Notes: a model not told the origin generated them from the letters alone. A stretch of 64,000 bases of DNA from Zasmidium citrigriseum (GCA_002786025.1 NHNW01000020.1:372001-436000); one strand, 5' to 3'; shown: positions 11,109 to 20,631, numbered from the stretch's first letter. Numbers and translations are program-made.

Positions 11109-11751
11109 CTACTTCGCAAAAGCGTCCTCGAATCTTGCCACAACCTCCTCGCTCGACACACCTGCTAATTCGTCTTCACCGAACCGCGGAATTTTGTCTC
11201 CGTTGAGGACGAACTTTTCAAGTTTGTATCTCGTCTCGTCGCACTCCGCCGGCTTGAACGAGCAGCGAAGCTCTCCGTTCCACTACTGGCTGTGGGGCTT
11301 GTCGTAGGCGAATTCTGCTTCTGTGAGTTTGATAGAATCAGCTACAGGCTCTGCAGGGAGAGCATGGTATGAGTGATATCGGCTCACCGTAATCTCTTAG
11401 CAAAGCTCTCATAACGGCCTCGTTCGCCTTCTCGAGGGTTGTGTAGACGCCCAATACATGCTTTTCCGGGTCTTGTCGGTAGAAGGTCTTGTCGCATATG
11501 AGGAGATAGACTTGAATGGGTTCTTGCTTCGGAGCGAGTGCGTTGAGCAGTCGAGCTTCAATGCTGCGTTCATCATTTCGTCCGGATGCATGCTCATCGG
11601 GCTCGTGGATCGGATTTCTCTCATTTTCGAAAACGGCCGGTTGAGTGGTCTGGCTCACGCCGACCAACATATCTGCAATGTCAACTCTGGATCGCTTCTC
11701 AGCTCCGCCACTCTCAAAGCCCAAGGAATCTTGCATTGGCCGCTTCGCCAT
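11109..11751 (-). pseudogene. Paralogue E, broken by an in-frame TAG
   Basis: Exon 1 11388-11751 is intact: AEKRSRVDIADMLV, QVYLLICDK, VLGVYTTLEKANEAV, ending RDYG at the usual phase-1 donor. With the acceptor at 11320 (or one 30 bp upstream in the same frame), exon 2 reads EAEFAYDKPHSQ and meets TAG at 11283-11285. Past the stop the same frame stays open for 57 codons and still encodes the family blocks GELRCSF, LEKFVL and VVARFEDAFAK, ending at TAG 11109-11111. So the exon is recognisable but interrupted; the WVE motif is also altered. Either a recent pseudogene or a gene making a 133-aa truncated product. A sequencing error is possible. Confidence 0.7.
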
Positions 11752-11880
11752 CGCTGTTTACAGCCACCACGTCTCCAGAAGCCCTTGCAGAACTCAGCTC
11801 ATCGATAGAGATCAGGAGGCCGGAGATCTTTGTTGTCGAACGGGGGTTTCGAATTCCATCTTTCATTTCTTTCGACCCCT

Positions 11881-11908
11881 GCGCGTCCTCTCGCGCCATT
11901 TTCGCGTT
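11881..11908 (-). promoter_or_regulatory. Shared 28-bp upstream element, copy E
   Basis: Minus strand begins AACGCGAAAATGGCGCG and ends GACGCGC, 129 bp before the ATG of paralogue E. It persists although the coding part is broken. Nothing else is seen in 11752-12124. Confidence 0.6.
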
Positions 11909-12205
11909 CCGCACGACAAGGGCCGTGGTCGTTCCGCGGTTTCCAGCCTTGCTGCACTCTTCCACAGAACAGCGTCTCACCACAAGGCACTCGATTCTCT
12001 TCAAGATTCAGCCGGAGTCATCTACGATCGCCACAACGACTGCCACCTTTCACGACACCAAAACATTCCGCCACCTTACTCTTGCTCGTTGTTAGGCGAC
12101 ACTCGGGATGCTCAAGCCTCAGCATCATTTACGAACCGCAAATGCCTTTTCAAACTTCTCTTCAATATTTTCGTCATCCCGGGAGCTTCTCCATCCTTTC
12201 GATTG

Positions 12206-12721
12206 TTAGTCCAACTGGCGCTCCTCAACCCAAAAACTCCACACGGTGACCTTCTCAGGCTCAAATGAGCAGGAAAGCATGCCTTGAAAGTAGCCCACTT
12301 CGGCTTCGTTGTAAGCATCCTCGGCGTCTTCAAAGACACTTGATCAGCTCATGCCTAGTTCGAGAGGGCAAGTGAGAAACATACCGTAGCTGCCCAAGAA
12401 TTCCTTCATGACCGTTCGATTTGCTATCTCTTTCGTACTGCAAATTCGCAGGACCTTTTCCTCGCCCTCGTCTTTTCGACGGTAGCTTTCCATGACCAGA
12501 TAAACGCCCTTTGGCTGGTCACATTCGGGCTTCTCATTTGAGATGGAGGTTTGAAGCGTTGCTGTTGCCTCGATCTTTTCGACAGGGAATTGGGCGCCGG
12601 AAGGCTTCTGTGCTGACGTTTGTTCCTCATCGCCCAACAGATCAGCGATAGAGACTCGAGCCCGCTTTCCAGAATCTGCATTCGGCTCCGAAGAAACCTC
12701 AGCCAGAAGCCGTTTCGTCAT
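12206..12721 (-). CDS. Paralogue F, C-terminally truncated
   Basis: Exon 1 12385-12721, exon 2 12206-12327; 152 aa; 57-bp phase-1 intron (acceptor AAG chosen because it restores the family frame). Motifs: GKRARVSIADLLGDEE, GVYLVMESY, VLRICSTKEIANR, FLGSYG, then YFQGMLSCSF and SFWVEERQLD. A TAA follows at 12206-12208. The frame then stays open for another 26 codons (to TGA at 12125-12127) and still encodes the expected terminal motif IEEKFEKAFAV, so the last part of the ancestral protein has been cut off. The central GVYSSL motif has decayed to RICSTK. The product may be functional, or the gene may be on its way to a pseudogene. Confidence 0.65.
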
Positions 12722-12921
12722 GATTGCAATACTTGCTGAGGATCGTGGCTTTGTGGGAAGTTGGCGTGTGGTGAGGGCAAGACTGAACGAGCAAGACCGG
12801 TAATCACAAGATTATCCCCAAGAACCTCGAAAGATCCAAGCTGTCAAGCACGCCTTTGAGAGATCGGGGGGTTTGTTCATCGACGGGGATGCAATCTGAC
12901 TTGTCATTTCCCCGAACCCCA

Positions 12922-12949
12922 GCGCGACTTCTCGCGTCACTTTCGCGTT
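12922..12949 (-). promoter_or_regulatory. Shared 28-bp upstream element, copy F
   Basis: Minus strand begins AACGCGAAAGTGACGCG and ends GTCGCGC, 200 bp before the ATG of paralogue F; the extra distance is the only spacing outlier. It sits about 50 bp from the start of the 84-bp-core repeat array. Confidence 0.62.
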
Positions 12950-13000
12950 CAGCCCACTGACTTCACCTCTTTGTGGCGTCATGAGATTGGACATGGAAAT

Positions 13001-14765
13001 ACGATCTCACAGAACCATCCTCCGTCTGATGCATTAAGTGACGAGTTGACCGCATTCAAGACTCTCGAGTTCGACGGGGAAAAAACCGGTTCAGCCATTT
13101 CATCCTCCTGCACAAGCGGGAGCCCATCGCTCAGACTTTGCCATGGACGACGAAAAAGAGTCGAACCTCTCTCGAACATGCTATCTCCGCAGGACATGCC
13201 TTCGTCTATGGCATCCAAACGATGCTCAGCTCCATTTGAAAGTTCGAGACCGACGGGGATAGACCAAATCGACCATTCCATCCCTCTTGCCAGGCCCCAG
13301 CCCACCGCGCGGATCAGACACCATTATCTCTCTCGAAGGTGCTATCCCCGCAGAACACATCGCCATCTACGGCATCGAGTCAATCCTCAGCCCCATTCAG
13401 AAGCCTGAGATCGACGGAGAGAGACCGAATCAGCCATTCTGACATCCGACCCTATCGCTCAGACCAAAGCCCAAGGTTCTCTTCGGAATGTGCTATTCCC
13501 GTAGAACATACCTTCATCTACGCCATCAAGTCGATCCTGAGCCCTATTCAGAAGCTCAAGATCGACGGAGAGAGACCGAATCAGCCATTTTGACATCCGA
13601 CTGATCGCTCAGACCAAAGCCCAAGATCCCTCTAGAATGTGCTATCCCCACAGAACATACCTTCGTCTACGGCATCAATCTGATTTTTGGGATCATGAGA
13701 AAGCTCAAAATCGATGGGGATAGACAAGATCGAGCCATTCGTATCGCCAGATGGGCGAGCAGGCCTCGCCTCTCATGCCTCCTGTCAGGCTCTGAACTGA
13801 CTGGATATTTTGACTGAAACGAGCTATCCCCGCGAAGAATGCCTCGATCTACGGCATCAAATCGATGTATAGCCGCATTTGAGAGATTGAGATCGATGGG
13901 GATAGACAAGATCAACGACTTGGCCCGGCCAGTTTCATCAACTCATCGTATCGCATACTAGGCGTTTGACAGACTGAATCCCGAGCCTTGGACATGCTAT
14001 CTCCGCGAAAATCGCCTCGATCTACGGCATCGAATCGCTGTATAGCCTCGTCGAAGAGCTCGAGATCCGTGGGGATAGATGAGATGGAGCCCTTCGAGCG
14101 ACCTGTTCCCTCGCCCGAGTCTCGCCTGCTAATACCTCGACAGGCCTTCGATGAGCTGAGTCTCGAGCCTTGAATGTGCTATCCCCACGAAAGTTGCCTC
14201 CATCTACGGTATCGATGCGATGTTTGAACCCAATCAGGAGCTTGAGATCCGTGGGGATTGATCGACCAGGCTCTCTGCTTGCCTGTTCGACCCATGCTGC
14301 GAGCCCTTCGGTCGAGCAGCTTAGAGGCTCGAAGGTGCCTCGAACGAGCTATCCCCGTCAAAATCACGACCGTCCATGCTGCTGAAAGGGTCATTGATAG
14401 GCTCAAGACCTTGAGAGAGTGCTGGGGATCGATCAATCCAGTCGATTGGGAGAGAGGCCCCCTCTCGGGCTTCATGGCTGGCAGGCCGTCAAGAGGTTGG
14501 ACTGAAAGCCTTGAAAACGCTATCCCCGTCAAAATCACGACCGTCCATGCTGCTGAAAGGGTCGTTGATAGGCTTGAGACGGAGAGAGAGCAGCGGGGAT
14601 CGATCAACGGAGAGAAAAGCCTTCTCTTGAACCATGCCACCAAGCCAGCGATGGGCTGTACTAAACGCCTTGGAAACGCTATCTCCGTCAACATCACGAC
14701 TATCCACGCTACTGAAAGGGCGATTGATAGGCTTTGAGATCTCGAGAGAGCAACGGGGATAGGTA
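13001..14765. repeat. Tandem array of 11 units with an 84-bp core
   Basis: Core starts on the plus strand at about 13001 (diverged), 13180, 13341, 13492, 13641, 13823, 13996, 14178, 14348, 14519 and 14678, spacing 149-182 bp. Each core opens GCTATCCCC (or GCTATCTCC) and closes near GGGGATAGA, so its ends are inverted repeats. Cores 2-8 are all exactly 84 bp despite many substitutions; cores 9-11 are within 1-2 bp. Spacers of 65-98 bp vary in length. Read on the minus strand the core is a 28-codon module (SIPxDLxL ... DAVDxGxxRGDS), open in most units, but the spacers break the frame and I see no splice sites bordering the modules. Units 3 and 4 are also alike across the spacer, so duplication was stepwise. 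No full-length gene can be drawn. Confidence 0.8.
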
Positions 14766-14947
14766 GTAGGCAAGGAAACTTCACATTCATACAAGCGCAT
14801 GAGCGCATCGAGCGCATTCTAGTCATTATCATACAAAACAGCCGTGTGCTTCATTATCACTTATCCCTCTTAAACGAACGCCATCGCGTGGGAGGGTATC
14901 TTAATCAATCAAAAACAACGCTTTCCCATGTGTAATCCTTTTTCATC

Positions 14948-17900
14948 TCAAAGTTCCCAATCGCCCGTGAACCCGCCGTTGAGAAGAACGGCCACAATCA
15001 TGCGCCGGGCGTCCATCATGCCCTTCGTAACAGAAACCTCACTAAACTCCTTGTTCTTAGCGCTTGCGAGCGCGTTCATGCAGGTGAAAACACCACAATC
15101 GTCAAAGTTGAGCTGCTTGTTGCTCCGGCTATCCGCCGTGGTCCACTCGTTGTCGTGATATTTCTCACCCAGCTCCATCTTGAGCCAATCGCGCGCAAAT
15201 TGAAGAATCTTCTCCTTCCTGCCGTGCCCGCTGTCGAGGAATTCTATCTTCCGAGCCTGCGGAGAGATGATGAGAACCACCCAATGATTGCCCACGTTCA
15301 AGGGGAAGAAGATGCGCTCAGCGCTGAGGAGCTTCTCTCCTTGGATGGCTTTGCGGCGGGACCAGGTCTTGAGGCCGTTCACACCCCTGTCGTTGAACGT
15401 CTTGTACCAGGCTGTGTTGTAGGCCACGAAGGCTGGTACATTCTTGGGACCTTTCTTATAGTCGGTCTGCTCGAGCTTGCGCGCTACTATCGTCGCAAAG
15501 AAGGCATTGATCGACTCATCGTCGAGCCATCCAGGAATCTGTTTGCCAGTACCATCGCCCATGGACTTCTCGAGGTAGTCGCCGTTGGCGTCCTTCTGTG
15601 GGAGGATCTTGCCGAGAATGTATCGCGTCATATCAACACCATCTGGGCTTGTGGCGAAGACTTGCTGGCCGTTGGTGGAGGCCATCGCATTCGCGACACG
15701 CTCCTCCCACTTCGGATCGAGTGGGCGAATGAGTTGATCTTCGAGCGCTTTGCGGGCCGCCTTCTCAGCAGCCTCTTGCTCTTGCTTCTGTCGGATTTCT
15801 TCTTCGTCTTTCTGGAGCTGTCGTCGTATCTCGTCTTGCTCCTTCTCTGCTTCAATCTTCGCCTTCTCTTCTTCAACCTTGGCTTCTTCCTCGCGCTTCT
15901 TTGCGAGTTCCTCATCGGCAATGCGCTGATTCTTGATCTTGACGCTCTGTCTGAACCTCGTCTCTTCCGGCGTCTCGAGGGTGGCTCTCTTAGCTCTGAA
16001 GACAAGGCCGTCAATGTCTCTGTCGCGAGATTGTTCTTCCAGTCTACGGCTCAGTGTGCGGCTCAGAGCCGTTCGACGGGGTGGCAGAATTGAAGCCACT
16101 GGCTGAGCTTCATCGATGGTGGTGTGCGAAGATGTCATGTCTTCTGATGGGCCTGCCATGCTTGGGTAAGTCCAGTGTATTGGGATATATTCGCCTTTGG
16201 CGCGCCTCTCCGCGTGCTCAAACAGAGTCTTGGCGTCGACCTGACGGAAGTAAGGTCTCTGATATGCCTCATTCTCCTGCTTGGAGCCGGGGCGAGAGTC
16301 TGGTGGTGTGATGTTGCTCTGAGGCTTCTTCTGCTCAGCTTTCGTCATCTGCGAGCCTTCATTCTGCGTCGAGGTTGTGTGACTCTGAGGCTTCTTCTGC
16401 TCAGCTTTCGTCATCTCCAAGCCTTCGTTCTGCGTCGAGGTCGCCTGTCCGGAGCTCTGTCCAGATGTCGTAATGGAATTCTCCGTCTGTGCACGTTGGA
16501 CCTTCTCGGTCTCTTCCTCAGAGTTTGTGCTGTCCGAGAAGTATCCTGGCATCGTATTGACGTCGCCATTCTGCGGAGATGGAGTGCTCACGGCCTGCTC
16601 CGAGCTGAGCACGCGTCCGATTGCACGACGCTTGGTATCTGACATGTCGGTGGCCACTGCAATGACTTCCGTCTGTTCTTCCTGAATACCGCCGAAAATC
16701 TTGTTGCGGATGTTGTTGAAGAGGCTGACGATATATCCGCCAACACGTCCGGCAAAAGTCCAGACAATGTTGCCTGCAACCCGACGGACGTTGATCTCCT
16801 CTGGTGCTGGCGAGGTCTGGGGGTATCGAAGCTTTGGATCGATGGAGAGTTCTGGGTACAGCTCAGTCGCAGATGGACGCGGGCGCCGGGGAGTTGGAGA
16901 AATGATCTTCCTCGATGGAGAGATGTGTTGTTGTGGAATGGAGACCTCGTCTTCTTGGGTAGGCGAAGCGCGCTTCAGCGATGGCGAGGCCTGCTGTGGC
17001 GAGGAAGGCGAATACTGTCCAGGCAGTTGAGCGTATTGCTGTGGAGACACAAGCTGCTCTGATGGTGAGGCGTGCTGTGCTGGAGACGCAAGCTGCTCTG
17101 ATGGTGAGGCGTGCTGTGCTGGAGACACGAGCTGCTCTGATGGCGAGGTGGGCTGATCTTTTGACAAACCCTGCTGCTTCTCCGATGCCCTCTGCTTGAG
17201 GTGCGAATAGTCGTTTCTGTCAAAAAGAGGAGCTGCGGCGTGATCTCTGCCGGTGCGGTCGCGCCAGGACATGTACGTGTTTCCTCCGGGAGGAATCAGA
17301 GGCTCGGGCTCGAAGAAGCTGCCTTGGTAGGGGCGCAATGGGGAGGACTTGCCGTACACAGGCACTTCAACGCCTGCGTTCGTCCGCACGAAATCCGCGA
17401 GTCCTTGTGTGTTCCGCGTGGGTCTGCGCATTTGACGTCCACGCTTCTTGGTAGGGCTGAGGCCGAGGTCTTTGGAGACGCTGGCGTTGACCGGGGAGGT
17501 GAAGATCTCTTCACGGCGAAGAGTTGAAGCCTGGCTCGTGCGAGAGGGTGCGTATAGTGCCGCCAATGCTCCGCCAAAACGAGATGTGCCCGAGCATGCA
17601 CCGCCAGCGCCGAACTTGTCGGGGCTATGTACTGGGCTGTGGAGTTTTCCTTCCAGGAGGCTGACTGGTTTTGGTTTTGGAGTGTATCCCACTATGACGG
17701 CCAAGGGGCGGCCTGGTGGGTTGTGTGGGAGGGGAGTACCCGATGGAACGTGACTGATTGGCGAATGATCACCAAAGGTATTGATGCGGCGAGCTGGCGT
17801 GTGTCCAGCATAGGCGTGGGTGAGGCGAGCTTCCCACGCGGCGCGTTGCTCTTCTTCTCGAACAAATGGGCTGTAGTCCTCGATGATGGGACTCTGTGGT

Positions 17901-18469
17901 AGCTTGTCGTCGGGACCGAGCTCATACTTGGCTGCGTGTTCCTTCAAGTTTGACTTCTTTGGACCACCCATGTACATGGGGTATTCGGGCACCCAGGCGT
18001 GGTTTTCCGGAGTGAATAAAACGTGACGGTCTGGGACCTCAACGTCTCCGTCGCGGTCTACAGTAGGCTCTGGTGCCTGCTGATCTTGCTGGTCTGGCAC
18101 TTGTGCTGGTGTCTGAGACTGCAGTTGTGGTTGTTGCGATGATGGTGATGGAACTTGTGCTCCAGCTTCTGGCTGTGGTTGCTGCTCTTCCTCGAGCGGG
18201 TAGTCTGGTCCTTGGTATAAGAGACTGCCCGGCGGGTATTGAGCTTTCGCTTCTTGATACTGAATTGGATTGAAGGTGTTGTATGGTCGGCGGCCCAGCT
18301 GAGTCATGAGGACATGCTCATAGAGGGCGGGATCGGTGTCGATGGTAACCAAGGGCTCATCTGGGGTGTTGGCAATCCTGTCTGACCAATACTTCTGCTC
18401 GATTTCGTCGAGAGGACGAGGCTCGAACAATCCGTTGGGCAATTGCATTCGCGGGATCGGGATACGCAT
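14948..18469 (-). CDS. Ulp1/SENP-like cysteine protease, large
   Basis: Single exon, 1173 aa, ATG at 18469 (MRIPIPRMQ). The last ~180 residues form a peptidase C48 domain of the Ulp1/SENP type, which cleaves SUMO or related modifiers from proteins. The catalytic set is visible: His1062 in NHWVV, Asp1079 in FLDSG, Gln1119 and Cys1125 in QLNFDDCGVF. The long N-terminal part is low-complexity: Gln/Pro-rich near residues 100-150, repeated SPSEQL-SPAQHA blocks near 436-476, a duplicated TKAEQKKPQS block near 676-716, and a charged coiled coil (Lys/Glu-rich) near 836-916. It is much longer than yeast Ulp1 and does not look like Ulp2 outside the protease domain. Target (SUMO, Nedd8 or other) is not decidable from sequence. 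It sits beside the repeat array and is divergent from the gene at 19273. Confidence 0.88.
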   Translation of the reverse strand: MRIPIPRMQLPNGLFEPRPLDEIEQKYWSDRIANTPDEPLVTIDTDPALYEHVLMTQLGRRPYNTFNPIQYQEAKAQYPPGSLLYQGPDYPLEEEQQPQPEAGAQVPSPSSQQPQLQSQTPAQVPDQQDQQAPEPTVDRDGDVEVPDRHVLFTPENHAWVPEYPMYMGGPKKSNLKEHAAKYELGPDDKLPQSPIIEDYSPFVREEEQRAAWEARLTHAYAGHTPARRINTFGDHSPISHVPSGTPLPHNPPGRPLAVIVGYTPKPKPVSLLEGKLHSPVHSPDKFGAGGACSGTSRFGGALAALYAPSRTSQASTLRREEIFTSPVNASVSKDLGLSPTKKRGRQMRRPTRNTQGLADFVRTNAGVEVPVYGKSSPLRPYQGSFFEPEPLIPPGGNTYMSWRDRTGRDHAAAPLFDRNDYSHLKQRASEKQQGLSKDQPTSPSEQLVSPAQHASPSEQLASPAQHASPSEQLVSPQQYAQLPGQYSPSSPQQASPSLKRASPTQEDEVSIPQQHISPSRKIISPTPRRPRPSATELYPELSIDPKLRYPQTSPAPEEINVRRVAGNIVWTFAGRVGGYIVSLFNNIRNKIFGGIQEEQTEVIAVATDMSDTKRRAIGRVLSSEQAVSTPSPQNGDVNTMPGYFSDSTNSEEETEKVQRAQTENSITTSGQSSGQATSTQNEGLEMTKAEQKKPQSHTTSTQNEGSQMTKAEQKKPQSNITPPDSRPGSKQENEAYQRPYFRQVDAKTLFEHAERRAKGEYIPIHWTYPSMAGPSEDMTSSHTTIDEAQPVASILPPRRTALSRTLSRRLEEQSRDRDIDGLVFRAKRATLETPEETRFRQSVKIKNQRIADEELAKKREEEAKVEEEKAKIEAEKEQDEIRRQLQKDEEEIRQKQEQEAAEKAARKALEDQLIRPLDPKWEERVANAMASTNGQQVFATSPDGVDMTRYILGKILPQKDANGDYLEKSMGDGTGKQIPGWLDDESINAFFATIVARKLEQTDYKKGPKNVPAFVAYNTAWYKTFNDRGVNGLKTWSRRKAIQGEKLLSAERIFFPLNVGNHWVVLIISPQARKIEFLDSGHGRKEKILQFARDWLKMELGEKYHDNEWTTADSRSNKQLNFDDCGVFTCMNALASAKNKEFSEVSVTKGMMDARRMIVAVLLNGGFTGDWEL

Positions 18470-19272
18470 TGCTGCGGTCACGCGAGGCCGCGTGTGAGGG
18501 TTGTTTTGGTGTGTAGAGTGTTGTCGCTTGCGGCAATGGGTTTGGTGATGGTTTTGCAAGTGGTTTGGAGTGCAATTGGGTGTCGGGCGGGTGTGCGCGC
18601 AAGTGGTTGATGGGTTTGATGGAAGGTCGAAGGTTCAGAAGCGGGCTGGAGGGGACGGCGTTGTTGTTGTTTTGCGCCCGGCGGCTGCGTCATAGCGGTT
18701 GCCAGGGTCCTCGGAGCGTCAACAGCGCGTCGCGACGGCATAGGGATGGCAGCGAGCGAGATATAGAGGCCGTGAAAGGCGCATTATAGAGAGCAAAAGA
18801 CAGTGAAGAGAAGCTCGTGAGAGCGACGTTCAGCAGTGACGACCCATGTCAGCGGCAGGCCCACTCATTCCACGCCCGTGCCGCCGGCGCCTGCAAGCCT
18901 GCTCCTTCCCGCTGCTTAAACGGCTTAAGGTGCGCGCTAGCTCTGCGATAGGAAGGCGCCTGGGCCATCGCGTTTCACGGCCTCACCTCACATCGTGCGT
19001 ATCTTTCACAGTGACAAAGACTGACTTGATGCCAGTGCGCCCAACAATGTGAGCTTGCTTCATCCGGCGCACGTGCGGCATCTGGCATTCACTCTGCTGT
19101 TGCCTCATTGTCACATGTCAATGCGCCGGATGCAGCCATTGTCGCCGACGTCGACCCCAGCCCCGCCGCTTCTCGCCCAGCCATCGACTCGACAACGCCA
19201 ACTTGAACGTCAACGCCCTCAAGTCAAATCTCCGACACTCACGCCTGCAGTCGCATAACGCTGCTGGACAAG
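18470..19272. other. Divergent promoter region
   Basis: 800 bp between two divergent genes (protease and the gene at 19273). Open frames here are short and lack support. No obvious TATA box or repeat. Confidence 0.4.
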
Positions 19273-20631
19273 ATGGCGTTCTTGAAACGGCTCTCAGACA
19301 ATTTCTGGTCGTATGTCTCACCAACCAAGACCACTGCCCCAGATGCGCTGCCTACGCCAAAGACCGAGCCGACATTCAAAAAGCCTGCATTACCTGTGCG
19401 ACGAGCTTCGATGCACCACCTCAGCAAAGCCACTCGTTCTATGAGCCCTGGCGAACGCGTGGGCAACTGGCGACTGCGTTCACCCTCAAGTCAAGCTAGT
19501 TCGTCTGCCGGCAGGAAGCGCAAGCGATTGTTCACCCCAAGCTCCAGTGCCGGTCGCAGGAGCAAGATGTCGCGATTCGACCTGGATGAGATGGATCTCG
19601 ATGAAGAGGTGGACGAATACCAGGACGACATTCTCATGGATGAGGGATACGATGATGAAAGCGAGATTCAGAGCCCGACCTCCAGACACCTGCCGCGAAG
19701 CAGCTCGACAGGCTTGGGCGATGAGGACGACGACGATGCAGTATCAGTGCAAAGGACAGTCGTCGTGGGTGAGGAAGAGTATGAGCCGTCACGTCGCGTG
19801 GTCAATCTACCTGAGCTGCTCGACATGGGACACGTTGCAACAGATGAACTGCGCGCAAAAGGATGGGACGACGACTACATCACTCTCATGCAAAAGATCG
19901 CCACTCGCGGGTATGAGCCGTTGTTGCCAGCCTACCTGCATTTCGAATACTCCTTCCTGCCCGACAGCCTCTTCGAGGAAGGCGACGACGCTTTCATTGC
20001 CAGCGTCCGCGCCGAGCACTTCAAAGCCGGCAAGGCGTTGGAGCGCCTTCTCGAAATTGGAGGGCGTGTCCGTGACCGCATGTACATGCGTGGACAGGTG
20101 CGTCCAGAAGACCAGATCAAGCGCCAAATCGATACGTTCATGAAGTGGGCCTTCGATGACGCAGGACTTGACAAGCGCACGGCAATCCCGATCCTCGCCA
20201 TGGAGGTCCAGCCAGCTGGGTACAATGCGCCAGAGATGCGAGCGAACGCACTTCGAAAGTGTCGTCGTCTCGCCGCACGGTACCGAGAAGCGTTCAGAGT
20301 CCAGCGCTCCGTCGAGATCTCGCCTGGGTCGCGATCTTCAGAGGGTACTCTTCTCTCGTATCCACTGCCGACTTTCTATGCAATCATCGCTTCCCACAAC
20401 GTTGTCGCGCTCATGGCATGGCACCCAGATGGGCAAGAGCCCGACATGGCACCCATGGTCTACTTCAATTTCAACGACAAGGATTATGACGTCTGGAACG
20501 CCCTCGCCTTGGCCATCGCCGTGTGCCATGTGCGTAATGTTCAGATGCGGATCGCAGAGGAGACGGGCGTGGGTTTGAGGCAGCACGGGTATAGTGAAGA
20601 TGAGATGGAGGCAGACGACCCAGACGCATAA
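19273..20631 (+). CDS. Conserved-looking acidic fungal protein, unknown
   Basis: Single exon, 452 aa. I do not recognise a named domain. The N-terminal third is disordered: Ser/Pro-rich with a basic cluster GRKRKRLF (about residue 80) that could be a nuclear localisation signal, followed by acidic stretches (DEMDLDEEVDEYQDD, DEDDDDA). From about residue 175 the sequence looks globular (LLDMGHVATDELRAKGWDDDYITLMQKI ... with FYAIIASHNVVALMAWHPD near 375-400, then YDVWNALALAIAVCHVRN), probably mixed alpha/beta. No signal peptide or membrane helix. A nuclear role is inferred only from the basic and acidic N-terminus. Confidence 0.8.
   Translation: MAFLKRLSDNFWSYVSPTKTTAPDALPTPKTEPTFKKPALPVRRASMHHLSKATRSMSPGERVGNWRLRSPSSQASSSAGRKRKRLFTPSSSAGRRSKMSRFDLDEMDLDEEVDEYQDDILMDEGYDDESEIQSPTSRHLPRSSSTGLGDEDDDDAVSVQRTVVVGEEEYEPSRRVVNLPELLDMGHVATDELRAKGWDDDYITLMQKIATRGYEPLLPAYLHFEYSFLPDSLFEEGDDAFIASVRAEHFKAGKALERLLEIGGRVRDRMYMRGQVRPEDQIKRQIDTFMKWAFDDAGLDKRTAIPILAMEVQPAGYNAPEMRANALRKCRRLAARYREAFRVQRSVEISPGSRSSEGTLLSYPLPTFYAIIASHNVVALMAWHPDGQEPDMAPMVYFNFNDKDYDVWNALALAIAVCHVRNVQMRIAEETGVGLRQHGYSEDEMEADDPDA

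Noticed and set aside
13001..14765. CRISPR-like array
   Set aside because: Units are degenerate, long and of uneven spacing, the genome is fungal, and no cas genes are present.
14179..14832. Single gene across the last repeat units (either strand)
   Set aside because: Open frames of 159-217 codons arise from the repeats but change frame between units and have no supported start or splice sites.
15155..16093. 312-codon open frame on the plus strand
   Set aside because: Antisense shadow of the protease coding region; Leu-rich because it mirrors Glu/Lys-rich coiled coil codons.
16310..17160. Tandem repeats as separate noncoding elements
   Set aside because: Both repeat sets are multiples of three and in frame within the protease gene, so they are peptide repeats.
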